Shown: positions 47,909 through 56,377 of the stretch, piece after piece
Layout of the letters: each line of letters starts with the position of its first letter
Numbering within the stretch: position 1 is the stretch's first letter
DNA from: Archangium lansingense
GTDB lineage: Bacteria; Myxococcota; Myxococcia; Myxococcales; Myxococcaceae
Assembly: GCF_026626635.1 (NCBI RefSeq)
Contig: NZ_JAPNKA010000001.1
Coordinates: forward strand, 13,022,001-13,086,000
Direction: 5' to 3'
Length of the DNA: 64,000 nucleotides
The notes under the pieces: model-generated
What the model saw: the letters and a program-made list of their open reading frames with translations, nothing else
Told to the model about the DNA's origin: nothing
Database searches by the model: none
Made by a program: the position numbers and the translations under genes

Positions 47909-50314
47909 TCACCCGGGCGTGGCATGTCGGCGGGGCAGGCGCACGGTGAAGGTCGTGCCGTCCTCGGCGGTGGAGTGCACATCGATGCTGCCGCCATGTC
48001 CGAGGATGATCTGCCGGGAGATGTAGAGACCCAGACCCAGGCTGCCCCGCCCCCCGCGCGGCTCCGTTCCGCGCCGGTACGGCTCGAAGAGGCTCGGCAA
48101 CAACTTCGGGGAGATGGGCTTCCCGCCATTGTGGACCTCCAACACCACGTCGAACTCCTCGCCACGGATGGAAACATTCACAGGCTCATCCGCGAGCCCA
48201 TGCTGGAGGGCGTTGCCCACCAGATTGGTGACGACCTGGGCCAGTCGGCCCTCATCCCATTCACCTCGGCCATCGCCGCGGGCCTGGAAGTCGATGCGCC
48301 GAGCAGGCCAGGCCAGCTGAACCTCTTCCACGACCCGCCGTACATGCTCGTGGATGTCCATGGGCTTGTGTTGGATGGGAATGCCGCCCACGCGGGCCTG
48401 GGTGAAATCCAGCAGCTCGCGAATCATCCGGCTGGCCCGGTCCGCCGCCGCGTAGATGCAGCTGACGGCCTTCGCGGTGCGAGTGCTCACGTCGTCACGT
48501 TTCAACAGGGCGGTGGCCGCCAGGGTGATGGCGTTGAGGGGATTGCGCAAATCATGGCTGACCATGGCCACCACGTCCTCGCGCATCCGGATGGCCTCCT
48601 GTGCCTGCTGGTACAGGCGCGCGTTGTCGATGGCCACGGCCGCGCGATCGGCCATACCCCGCGCCAACTCCAAGTCCGTGGCGATGGTCGCGGCCCGGGA
48701 GTGCCTCCAGACGAAGTTGAGCAGCCCGAGCTTGCGGCCCCGAGCCACCAGGGGGACGCAGATGACGGATTTCGCGTGGAGGTCCTCCAGGAATGCCCGG
48801 TGCCCCTCGCTCTGGGCAACGGCGTCCATCCAGGTGGGGGAGACCTCGGGCACCACCAGGGCCACCCCACGCTCCAGGGCACGCGCCAGGGGGCTGCCGC
48901 TTCCCAGCTGAGGCGGATACGCCATTCCCCGGATGGCGACGGCCTGCCACGATGGGTCCCGAGTCGCCACTGACAGCCGCTGCACCCGCCCATCCTCGCC
49001 CAGCAGATCCACCGAGCTGACGTCCGCCATGCGCCGCGCCACCAGTGCGACGATGCTCTTGAGGGTGGTGGGGAGATCCAACGACTGGGACAGCAGCATG
49101 CCCGCCTCGACGAAGAGTGCCTGCATCTCCTCGGCGCGCTTGCGCTCGGTGATGTCTCGCACGGTCCCGGTGAAGAAGCGGCCCTGGGGTAGAAGGTATT
49201 CGCTGACCTGGAGCTCCATGGGGAAGACACTCCCGTCCTTGCGCCGGCCCAGCACCTCGCGTTGGGTGCCGCCCCCCGCGAGCACGCCGAGGCACGGGCG
49301 GCCGGGAGTGGAGTCCTGTGCCTCTCCCTCCTCGGCCCCGGGAATGAGGAGGCCAATGTTGCTGCCGAGCAGCTCCTCGGAGGTGTAGCCGAAGAGGCGA
49401 ACCACGGCCGGATTGACGCTCAGGAGGGTGCCACAGGCGTCGGTGGTCAGGATGCCATCGGCCGCGGTCTCCAGGATGGCCTGGAGGCGTTGGCTGGTTT
49501 CACGCAGCACCGCTTCGGTCCGTTTCTGGTCCGTGATGTCCGTGGAGATGCCTCCACTCGCCGGGACCATGTTCTCGGAGCCCGGAAGGGGGAACTTCAC
49601 CGTCAAGAACGTACGCGGACCCGAGGGGAGCTTGATTGTCTGCTCGAACCTGAAGGAGCGACCCGCCAACGCCCTGGCATCGTCGGCCCGAAGGGTGATG
49701 GCCTGTTGCGGGGACACCAGGAGCCGGTCGTCCTGCCCCAGAATCTCTTCGCGGGTATGACCCACCAGTTCCTGGAAGTAGCGGTTGCTGATGATGTACC
49801 GGCCATCGACGTCCTTGGCGAAGATGGCGACAGGCGCGTTGTCCATCAACGCCTGGAGCCGCTCCTGATCAAGCCGATGCGCATCGTCACGCTGTTGGAT
49901 GTACTCAGCCACCGCCTCGGCGGTGCTGCTCGCGATGAAGTCGGTCAGTGCGCGGGACTCGAGAAGGGAGACAGGCACGCCCGACTCCCGCACCAGGTCG
50001 AGGAGGGTCTCGCGCAGCATGTGGTACGTGTGCAACAGCGCCTTCACGTCGGAGCCAATACGGAAGCACATCCGTCCGAGCGCCCGGCCCGCTTCACTCT
50101 CGCCGTGCACCTGGCTGGCATCGGCTACCGAGTGTGAGTGCAGCAGCTCCATGGCCTCGCTGAGGAAGGCGTCGATGTAGTGCTCCAACGCGTGCTTCGT
50201 CGGGGGACCCGTGACGAACCCCTCGCCCAACCGCTCGGACCAGCGGTGAATGATCTCCACCCTCCTGGCCTCCAGCACGTCCGCCAGCGTGGCGGGCGAG
50301 GCCTCGGTGTACAT
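47909..50314 (-). CDS. RsbRD-PAS-PAS-GAF sensor histidine kinase
   Basis: 801 residues, no membrane segment. The N-terminal ~120 residues look like the RsbRD_N four-helix sensor domain (LADVLEARRVEIIHRWSERL, LLHTYHMLRETLLDLV), followed by PAS 1 (~140-250, GRYIISNRYFQELVGHTREE), PAS 2 (~265-385), GAF (~395-550), HisKA with AMVSHDLRNPLNA (His ~586) and HATPase_c (NLVGNALQHGL, GLGLYISRQIILGHGG). Start MYTEASPA follows AGGAGGTCGCTCC; the frame is open further upstream but without homology. Orphan kinase; four input modules imply integration of several signals. Confidence 0.9.
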   Translation of the reverse strand: MYTEASPATLADVLEARRVEIIHRWSERLGEGFVTGPPTKHALEHYIDAFLSEAMELLHSHSVADASQVHGESEAGRALGRMCFRIGSDVKALLHTYHMLRETLLDLVRESGVPVSLLESRALTDFIASSTAEAVAEYIQQRDDAHRLDQERLQALMDNAPVAIFAKDVDGRYIISNRYFQELVGHTREEILGQDDRLLVSPQQAITLRADDARALAGRSFRFEQTIKLPSGPRTFLTVKFPLPGSENMVPASGGISTDITDQKRTEAVLRETSQRLQAILETAADGILTTDACGTLLSVNPAVVRLFGYTSEELLGSNIGLLIPGAEEGEAQDSTPGRPCLGVLAGGGTQREVLGRRKDGSVFPMELQVSEYLLPQGRFFTGTVRDITERKRAEEMQALFVEAGMLLSQSLDLPTTLKSIVALVARRMADVSSVDLLGEDGRVQRLSVATRDPSWQAVAIRGMAYPPQLGSGSPLARALERGVALVVPEVSPTWMDAVAQSEGHRAFLEDLHAKSVICVPLVARGRKLGLLNFVWRHSRAATIATDLELARGMADRAAVAIDNARLYQQAQEAIRMREDVVAMVSHDLRNPLNAITLAATALLKRDDVSTRTAKAVSCIYAAADRASRMIRELLDFTQARVGGIPIQHKPMDIHEHVRRVVEEVQLAWPARRIDFQARGDGRGEWDEGRLAQVVTNLVGNALQHGLADEPVNVSIRGEEFDVVLEVHNGGKPISPKLLPSLFEPYRRGTEPRGGRGSLGLGLYISRQIILGHGGSIDVHSTAEDGTTFTVRLPRRHATPG

Positions 50315-50552
50315 GGAGCGACCTCCTGCCGCACTGTGCGGGCCATGGCCCTTCCTGAAATATTTGTTCCGTGGCCGCTCCACGCAGGGAGCATCGTGGC
50401 TTCCGCGTGATGGGATGGCCGCACACGCGAGGAGGAAGCACGGGCCCTCGCGGCGGGTATGGACACGGCACGATGTGACCGAGAGAAGCTCAACGAGCGG
50501 GCGAACGCAGTTCACCGGACCTGCGGCACGCGATCCGGCATAGACTTCAAGC

Positions 50553-50762
50553 ATGGACGACCCGCGTGACCTCCTCCGGAAGGCCTTCCCGAGCTACGGG
50601 CCGGATTGGGATGCGGCCATCGACGCAGGCGTGGATGTGTCGCTGCTCGAGGAGAATCTCCGCCTCACTCCGACCGAGCGGCTCGAGCAATTGCAGCGCA
50701 TGACCGAGTTGTACGAGGCCCTGCGTCCCAAGGAAGCCGACGACGATGCAGCAGACTCCTGA
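50553..50762 (+). CDS. Small acidic protein paired with a nucleotidyltransferase
   Basis: 69 residues, helical. Typical of short proteins placed directly before nucleotidyltransferase genes in many bacteria (DVSLLEENLRLTPTERLEQL). It overlaps the downstream gene by 17 bases. A partner or antitoxin-like role is inferred from gene order only. The 238 bases upstream, between it and the diverging kinase gene, contain no gene. Confidence 0.65.
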   Translation: MDDPRDLLRKAFPSYGPDWDAAIDAGVDVSLLEENLRLTPTERLEQLQRMTELYEALRPKEADDDAADS

Positions 50763-51234
50763 GCTTCTCCGCCTGCTTCTCGATGCGGGGGTGGAGTTCG
50801 TACTCATCGGTGGCGTCGCGGCTATTGCCCACGGCTCGGCCACATTCACTGTGGATTGCGACATCACAGCGCCCTTTACCGAGGAAAACCTCACGCGGCT
50901 GCTCACCGTACTCGGCCCGCATCATCCCCGATACGCACTCGCCCTCCCCAAACGCCCCGTTACCGAATCACCCGCAGCGCTCGCGAAGAATCGCAACCTC
51001 TATCTGCTGACGGACCTGGGACGCCTCGACATCCTCTCCGAGGTTCCACCCGTTGGGACCTATGCGGACGTAGCCTCCAGAGCAGTCACACAGGATATCT
51101 ACGAGCGTCCCTGCCGCATCATCAGCCTGGACGATCTCATCGCCGTCAAACGCCATCTAGGACGAGACAAGGATCGCGTCGTCGAGCGCGAGCTCCTGGC
51201 TGTTCGAGCCAGGAAGAACAACGGGCACGCATGA
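50746..51234 (+). CDS. Nucleotidyltransferase (AbiEii/DUF6036-like)
   Basis: 162 residues. Pol-beta-type nucleotidyltransferase with the GG motif in EFVLIGGVAAIAHGSATFTV and the metal-binding D-x-D as VDCDI, then RLDILSEVPPVGTY and SLDDLIAVKRHLGRDKD. Relatives act as toxins that modify tRNA or protein (AbiEii) or as antitoxin-type adenylyltransferases. Its stop abuts the left copy of the duplicated kinase segment. Confidence 0.8.
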   Translation: MQQTPELLRLLLDAGVEFVLIGGVAAIAHGSATFTVDCDITAPFTEENLTRLLTVLGPHHPRYALALPKRPVTESPAALAKNRNLYLLTDLGRLDILSEVPPVGTYADVASRAVTQDIYERPCRIISLDDLIAVKRHLGRDKDRVVERELLAVRARKNNGHA

Positions 51235-52147
51235 GGCGGCTCAGCCCGCGTCCACCTCGCGCTGGCGCGGCAACACCACGCGGAACGTGGCACCCCGTCC
51301 CGGCTCGCTCCTCACCTCGATGTCTCCTCCCAGCGCCTGGACGATCTGCCGCGTGATGTAGAGCCCCAGGCCCAGCCCTCCGTCGTAGTGGCGCCCGGAG
51401 ACAGCCCGCTCGAACTTGCCGAAGATGCGCTCGAGGTGCTCGGGCTCGATGCCAATTCCCTCGTCGTGCACCACCAGCACCGCCCGCTCCGGCTCCGCTT
51501 CCACCGTCACGTGCACCGGCCTCCCCGCCCCGTACTTCAGCGCATTGGACAGCAGGTTCGTCACCACCTGCTCCAGCCTCAGCCGGTCCCACCTCCCCAC
51601 CACCGGCCTCTCCGCCTCCACCTCCAGCGCGCAGCCCGCCTTCGCCGCCTGCTGCGCGAACCGCTCCGCCACCTCCCGCACCACCTCCGTCAAATCCAGG
51701 TCCTCCCACGTCAGCGCCAGCCGCCCCTGCGTCAGCCTCGACACGTCCAGCAGCGCGTCCACCAGCACCGTCAGCTTGCGCAACTGCTGCTCCGCTCCCT
51801 GCACCGCGCGCACCACCCGCTCGCGCGGCACCACCTCCGCCTCGCCCGTCTCCACCTCCCGCCTCAGCCCCTGCAGCTTCAGCCGCAGCGGCGTCAGCGG
51901 CGTCTTCAGCTCGTGCGAGGCCACCGAGAGGAACTCGTCCCTCATCCGCACCGCCGCGCGGGACTCCTCGTACAGCCTCGCGTTCTCCTCCACCTGCTCC
52001 GCCAGCTTCATCCCCAGCTCCACCAGCTTGCGATCCGTCTCCCGCTCCCGCTTCAGCTGGGCCACCATCCACTCCACGCGCCGCCGCGCCGACGCCTCCC
52101 CCAGCACCAGCTCCGGCCACTCGTAGATGAGGTTGTCGTGCACCTCG
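51231..52147. repeat. Direct repeat, left copy (3' half of the MEDS kinase gene)
   Basis: About 915 bases nearly identical, in the same orientation, to 56981-57895. Differences are few: a 3-base insertion (extra Asp in HYDGGLGLG), some substitutions at the gene end and one silent change. Confidence 0.9.
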
Positions 52148-52173
52148 CTCCATTCGTCGTCCCGAACTGCCAT
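51241..52173 (-). pseudogene. 5'-truncated histidine kinase (HisKA-HATPase only)
   Basis: 310 codons from a possible ATG in foreign sequence (MAVRDDEWS) joined to EVHDNLIYEWPELVLGEAS of the kinase encoded at 57-58.4 kb. The MEDS sensor domain is missing, but the H-box (SVASHELKTPLTPL) and ATP-binding domain are intact, so if transcribed it would be an unregulated kinase. The junction to unrelated sequence is at about 52147, and a tRNA gene on the other strand begins 34 bases beyond. Confidence 0.8.
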
Positions 52174-52181
52174 CCATGCTC

Positions 52182-52255
52182 AGTCCCGTAACTCAGTTGG
52201 ATAGCGCGTCGGTTTCCTAAACCGCAGGCCGCTGGTTCGATTCCAGCCGGGACCA
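52182..52255 (+). tRNA. tRNA-Arg (anticodon CCT)
   Basis: Cloverleaf with acceptor GTCCCG / CGGGAC (6 pairs; position 1 is mismatched), anticodon stem CGGT / ACCG with loop TTCCTAA, and T-arm GCTGG-TTCGATT-CCAGC. The D-stem is poor (two of four pairs) and the outer anticodon pair is mismatched. CCA is not encoded. A terminator follows at once. Decodes AGG; may be an alternative or partly decayed copy. Confidence 0.75.
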
Positions 52256-52257
52256 CT

Positions 52258-52295
52258 CGCCCTGCTTCTCAAGTCCTCGGAAGCAGGGCGTTTTT
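52258..52295 (+). terminator. Rho-independent terminator of the tRNA
   Basis: Stem CGCCCTGCTTC / GAAGCAGGGCG with an 11-base loop followed by TTTTT, three bases after the tRNA. The best intrinsic terminator in the window. Confidence 0.9.
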
Positions 52296-52297
52296 CC

Positions 52298-52777
52298 GTC
52301 TGGTGGCGTTCAGCGGCATTCAGGCGCGTTCGCCCGTTTTGGTACCCATTTGGCACCAAGTTCGCCCCTCCTGACGCGCTGTCTTGGTCGCGCCTCGAAC
52401 CACCCGAGCAGCCAGGGCGCCAAGAAAGCCAGTGGGAGCCCATCAGTAGCGCGTCCCATGACAAGGTGTGGCTGGGGGAGGGGCAGGTGGGGGAGCGCAG
52501 GTGGGAGTACCGGCGGAGGCAGCCGGAGGGGACGGTGCTGTATGAGGCGGTCAGGCCGCGTGGTGTTGAGGCTCAAGCCGCCACGAGCCATCAGGCCCAG
52601 CTCCCTGCCGCGCACCGCATGGGAGGGCGGCCTGGGCAGGGTACTCCAAGGGAGCTGCGCGGCCTCTCCACCGGCCTGGCGCAGTGCTCGGGCGGCCCCC
52701 TTCCATCCTTCCTAGTTTCCGACCGCGAGATTGAAGGCCGACAGGATGAAGCCTGCGCCTCTACTTCGACCTAACGG
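52298..52777. other. Gene-poor stretch with possible mobile-element remnants
   Basis: No complete gene. On the plus strand GERRWEYRRRQPEGTVLYEA (near 52490-52550) resembles the N-terminal zinc-region start of IS91-type transposases, then degenerates. On the minus strand a frame ending LGAKWVPKRANAPECR next to the tRNA resembles C-terminal tails of some tyrosine recombinases. Both matches are short and uncertain. Confidence 0.3.
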
Positions 52778-53275
52778 TTACTTCTTCCGAGGCGGCACAG
52801 GCAGCGCCATCGGATCCTGTAGGCCGAAGAGCACTGCAATGCGCATGTGCATCAATGCGATAGTCTCCGGCCGCAGCATCCCCTCGAAAGAGATGAGCTT
52901 CGATTTAAGGATCGGCTGAACGAGGGAGACATATGCAACCACGCCTGGCTTCGTGAACCCCTCCTCGCCATCGGGGATTTGGAGATCCCACGATGCAACA
53001 GGGCCCTTATGCGACGCGCTACATGGGACTACGAGAATCGTTCGTGGATCTGCTCGCTGCGAGTGGAACGCGCTCTGAGCGATGATGACTCTGCGGGTCT
53101 CGTGCTCAGATGTCGTTCGCTGGAGTTCTCCTTCGGGGAAACGCACTGTGTCACCGTTGCCTTTGGTCGACAAATCAACGATGAAGACCGCACCGGGACG
53201 TGCAGGGGCTTGAAGCTCGACAGGCGCGAGTCCCAACTGAACACGCCTCTCAGCTAGATCGCTATTTCGAGCCAT
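52778..53275 (-). CDS. PemK/MazF-like toxin family protein
   Basis: 165 residues with MazF/PemK pattern: ARPGAVFIVDLS at the usual barrel start, RTILVVPCSAS (the conserved Ser/Thr after the strand), then LISFEGMLRP. Most members are ribosome-independent mRNA endonucleases. Longer than classical MazF (~115) because of N-terminal and middle insertions. The ATG with GGAG 6 bases upstream is preferred; it overlaps the TPR gene by 14 bases. Clearly lower GC than the flanks. Whether the RNase is active is not decidable. Confidence 0.75.
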   Translation of the reverse strand: MARNSDLAERRVQLGLAPVELQAPARPGAVFIVDLSTKGNGDTVRFPEGELQRTTSEHETRRVIIAQSAFHSQRADPRTILVVPCSASHKGPVASWDLQIPDGEEGFTKPGVVAYVSLVQPILKSKLISFEGMLRPETIALMHMRIAVLFGLQDPMALPVPPRKK

Positions 53276-54107
53276 CACCGTCTCCACCATCCCTGAGGAC
53301 AGCAAGCGTAGCCTCGTCGCTTAGTGGCTTCATCGTCGCGAACACGTCTTCTGCTGACTGCGCAGACTCAGTCGTAATGATTTCTGCGGAAAAGTGATCC
53401 CACGGGATGTGACCCGCCAGCAGTGGATCCACCGTCAACGCTTGCAGAATGACCAGTCGGAGAGGTGGCACGCCCGCCACGAACCACAGCCACTCAGGAT
53501 GATTCGCTGCGACATCTCGGACGACATCGGGAGCTGTGCGCTCGCCGAGCTCTACGCCGTGCGCGACCTGAAGGTACCGAGCTAGGAACTCCAACGACTG
53601 CTGCCTGAATCCCAGCTGTGCCCCGTGGGCAGCCAGTGACATCAGATCCCGCTCTGAGGTGTAGTCAGCGACTCGCACGGATTCAGTAAAGGCCGCGAGG
53701 GCATCATCCCACCGTCTCGCCTGGGTGTAAGCGAAGGCGAGGTCTCCGAGTGTTCTGGACCGGTGCGGGCTTGGTAGGTTCGCAGCCTCCTCCATGACAG
53801 AGATCCCCTCCGTCAGCTGCCCCACCTCAATGAGGCTTCCCCCGTAGTTTCGCTGCGCAAGTACATCATCCGGGCGCAGACGCGCGATGGCTCGCGTGTG
53901 AACGAGCTGGCGTCGGGTCTCACCGAGACGGTAGTACGCGAGTGCGAGTATGGAATGGAGAGGCTCCTCTTCTCCCGCCGCCAGCTTGCCATCGAGAGCA
54001 GCTGTGCACTCGGCGACAATTTCGCGCAGTCGCGCCGGCTCAATGTGCACTCGCAGATCGTTCAGATCGGCGAGAAGCGCGGACCATCGTGACGCGAGGG
54101 CTTCCAT
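53262..54107 (-). CDS. TPR-repeat protein, probable partner of the MazF-like protein
   Basis: 281 residues, all-helical, with tetratricopeptide-type repeats (ILALAYYRLGETRRQLVHTR, VLAQRNYGGSLIEVGQLTEG, LGDLAFAYTQARRWDDALAA). The C-terminal ~100 residues lack repeats. It is the first gene of a two-gene unit, translated into the MazF-like gene by overlap, the place usually taken by an antitoxin; TPR proteins are not classical MazE antitoxins, so an antitoxin role is only inferred. Low GC supports recent acquisition. Confidence 0.7.
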   Translation of the reverse strand: MEALASRWSALLADLNDLRVHIEPARLREIVAECTAALDGKLAAGEEEPLHSILALAYYRLGETRRQLVHTRAIARLRPDDVLAQRNYGGSLIEVGQLTEGISVMEEAANLPSPHRSRTLGDLAFAYTQARRWDDALAAFTESVRVADYTSERDLMSLAAHGAQLGFRQQSLEFLARYLQVAHGVELGERTAPDVVRDVAANHPEWLWFVAGVPPLRLVILQALTVDPLLAGHIPWDHFSAEIITTESAQSAEDVFATMKPLSDEATLAVLRDGGDGDGSK

Positions 54108-54229
54108 GAGTTTCAGGTTCTCGTGCGCGCCGAGACCATCCCGGGCTAAATCTCACCGACCAACATAGAGGACGTCACTTCACGTGCTCAAGAAGATAGG
54201 AGGATAGAGCCCCTCTTGCGGACGAAGGG

Positions 54230-54450
54230 TTAGTGCAGGTGGAGAGAGGATCGTCTGAAGCAGGGGGCCGCGGGGCTGTCGGCGCCCGGGCGGCGCGTCA
54301 CCGCCAGCGCGCGCGCTCCGGAGTTGGTGGCCATGCGCGTCAGCAGCGCGCCCAAGAAGCCGATGCCGATGATGGCCATCGTCTGTCCCGGCTGGATGTC
54401 GCTTCGGCGGAAGATATTTATGGCGCAGCCCAGCCGCTCGCCGGGGAACG
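54230..54450 (-). pseudogene. Fragment of a zinc-type alcohol dehydrogenase (MDR)
   Basis: Minus strand, open: GCAINIFRRSDIQPGQTMAI then IGIGFLGALLTRMATNSGAR, the NAD-binding Gly-x-Gly-x-x-Gly segment of a medium-chain dehydrogenase, then a frame change and a TAA. N- and C-terminal parts are absent. Confidence 0.6.
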
Positions 54451-54644
54451 GCTTGCTCGCTTGGGAGATGCGGCCCGGGCTGCTCGCCTGCGGCTCGGGC
54501 TCACGCTGGCGGAGGTGGCCAAAAAAGGTGGGCTTGAAGTCCGGCGTCTACGGCCGGGTCGAGCGGGGCGCGATGGTGCCCAGCGAGCCCACGCTGCGGC
54601 GCATGTGCGAGAGCACCGGGGGTTCATCGAGCTGCCCCAGGTGA
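54447..54644 (+). pseudogene. XRE-family HTH remnant with a frameshift
   Basis: The first frame reads DAARAARLRLGLTLAEVAKK, typical of helix 1-2 of a Cro/C1-type HTH; the continuation KVGLKSGVYGRVERGAMVPS and EPTLRRMCE is in the next frame. The change occurs at a run of six A (54521-54526), a common slippage site. No start codon fits. Confidence 0.6.
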
Positions 54645-54661
54645 CCTGTGCTGTTGGGTTA

Positions 54662-54760
54662 CGGACCCTACGACGCGAGGCGCCTTTTGCCCGCGCTGTC
54701 CAGGCTGTCAGGATTTGTCGGGGCGCCCGATAGAATGGGAATCACCCATCGGAGGCGCTG
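54662..54760 (+). promoter_or_regulatory. Conserved upstream region of SitA-like module 2
   Basis: Shares GGACCCTACGACGCG, GCGCTGTCC, GGATTTGTCG, the CGATAGAATGGG -10-like block and GGAGGCGCTG with the region upstream of module 1. Confidence 0.55.
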
Positions 54761-56377
54761 ATGACATCCACGCTGCTGGTGCAACTGCTCCTCTCTCAGG
54801 CGGAAGGGCCCGACAACCCACCCGATGGGGCCACGGAGCCACCGCTGTCGGCCTTCCCAGCTGGTAGGTGGCGATACCCCGCGCGGATGGAGCTGTGGAT
54901 GGGGCTGCTGCTCGCCCTGGCCCTGCTGTCCAACGCCTGTGCGCCGCTGACGCCAGCGCCCGGCCGGGGGACACACCTGCGCTACACGCCGCACGAGGCT
55001 GCCGCGCCCGTATGGGCCGAAAGCCCGGGTGAGCCGTCCGCGCCCGAGCCCGAGGGGCCGCAGCGGCTGCACCGCCGCCAGGGCGCGCGGGAGACGGTGA
55101 CGGCGGTGGGCCCTGGCGGCGCGGAGGAGACGGCATGGGGGAGCGCCCTGGCGGCCCACCTGGCGTTTCGCGGTGCCCTGCTCGACGTGGCGGGCTCCAC
55201 CCGCGACCTCTCCGGGGAACTCTCCAGGCTGCGCAAGAGCCACTGGGGCATCGCCGGCAAGGCCGCTGGCCTCTTCGTGCCCTCCATCGAGTATGGCCAA
55301 AACCAGTTGCGGTGGTTGGACGCCGAGCTCGCCGCCGCCACCCGGCTGGCCCACGCCGCCTCGGAGGTGGAGGACCTGGACATGCAACTGGCGCTGCTGC
55401 GTCTGGCGGGCCCACGGCTGGAGGCCGCCATGCTGGGCTCGCTGCTGCTGGCCGCCTGGGTGGACTTCCTCAACCTTCTCGATGTGGTGTTCAAGCAGGG
55501 CTACAACTCGGTGGAGACGCTGTTCGTGGACATGGACCGCTGGCGGAAGAGGGTGGAGCCGGCCATGACGGCACTGGCCTCGCGGGAGCCAGGGCAGGTG
55601 GAGGCAGCGGCGGAGAACATGCCCGCGCTGATGGGCTACTTGTCCGGCGAGTTCAACAGGACGGCGGAGCGCGTCCACTCGGGGCTGAAGAACGTCGAGA
55701 AGGTGATGTTGCTGGCGCAGCTCATGGAGCTGGTGACGATGAGGTCGGCGCTGAAGTTCTCGCTGCCCGCGTTGCGGCCCTCGGCCCCCATGACCCTCGG
55801 GGTGGGCATGGTGATGGGCACCAACGGCGTGATGATGGGCACGCGCATTGTCGTCTCCGCCGAGTGGGTGGAGAGGGTGAACCGGCTGGTGCGGGCGGGC
55901 GTCCTCTCCCTGCCCGCCGTCAGCGCCGCGGTGCGGATTCAGACCGGCCAGATGATGATGGCGCACGGCGAGCTGCCGCGCGGCGTGCGCGAGGCGCTCG
56001 GCGACGGGCCCGAGGTGCGGGGCATGCGCGTGACGGGCAGAGCGGGGGCTGGCATGGCCGAGCCCCCCCGGCACCACGTCATGCCCAAGGAGTTCCGCGA
56101 GTGGTTCGAGAAGCGCGGCTTCACTGGCGACATGGACATCGACCAGTTCTGCGTGAAGCTGGAGCAGGCGCACCACCAGGCCATCCACGGCGGTGGGAAC
56201 TGGAAGCTGGGGCGCACATGGCCCGGTGAATGGAACCGGATGATCATGGAGACGCTGCTCGATGCCGAGCTCAGGGCTGGCCGGGTGTTGACGCGAAACG
56301 AGATCCTGAAGCTCGTCGCAAAGAACATGAGGGACTATAGAATCCCGATGAAGTTCATTCGTTGGAGAGCACGATGA
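54761..56377 (+). CDS. SitA-like polymorphic toxin lipoprotein (DUF2380/TIGR02269), copy 2
   Basis: 538 residues, co-linear with the gene at 10 kb across its whole length. Lipobox LALLSNAC (Cys60); an internal ATG (residue 43, MELWMGLLLALALLSNAC) would give a textbook lipoprotein signal and may be the true start. The C-terminal RHHVMPKEF (His ~438/439) and AHHQAIHGG...WN motifs are identical to copy 1, but the flanking residues differ (FTGDMDIDQFCVK versus FTGKMSIEWFCVT). The toxin gene overlaps the immunity gene by 4 bases. It lies inside the repeat-flanked insert. Confidence 0.8.
   Translation: MTSTLLVQLLLSQAEGPDNPPDGATEPPLSAFPAGRWRYPARMELWMGLLLALALLSNACAPLTPAPGRGTHLRYTPHEAAAPVWAESPGEPSAPEPEGPQRLHRRQGARETVTAVGPGGAEETAWGSALAAHLAFRGALLDVAGSTRDLSGELSRLRKSHWGIAGKAAGLFVPSIEYGQNQLRWLDAELAAATRLAHAASEVEDLDMQLALLRLAGPRLEAAMLGSLLLAAWVDFLNLLDVVFKQGYNSVETLFVDMDRWRKRVEPAMTALASREPGQVEAAAENMPALMGYLSGEFNRTAERVHSGLKNVEKVMLLAQLMELVTMRSALKFSLPALRPSAPMTLGVGMVMGTNGVMMGTRIVVSAEWVERVNRLVRAGVLSLPAVSAAVRIQTGQMMMAHGELPRGVREALGDGPEVRGMRVTGRAGAGMAEPPRHHVMPKEFREWFEKRGFTGDMDIDQFCVKLEQAHHQAIHGGGNWKLGRTWPGEWNRMIMETLLDAELRAGRVLTRNEILKLVAKNMRDYRIPMKFIRWRAR

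Noticed and set aside
52053..52256. Minus-strand short frame reading through the tRNA (GIEPAACGLGNRR)
   Set aside because: A well-known spurious translation of tRNA sequence.
52298..52777. Functional integrase gene beside the tRNA
   Set aside because: Only a short tail-like match; no catalytic R-H-R-Y region is visible.
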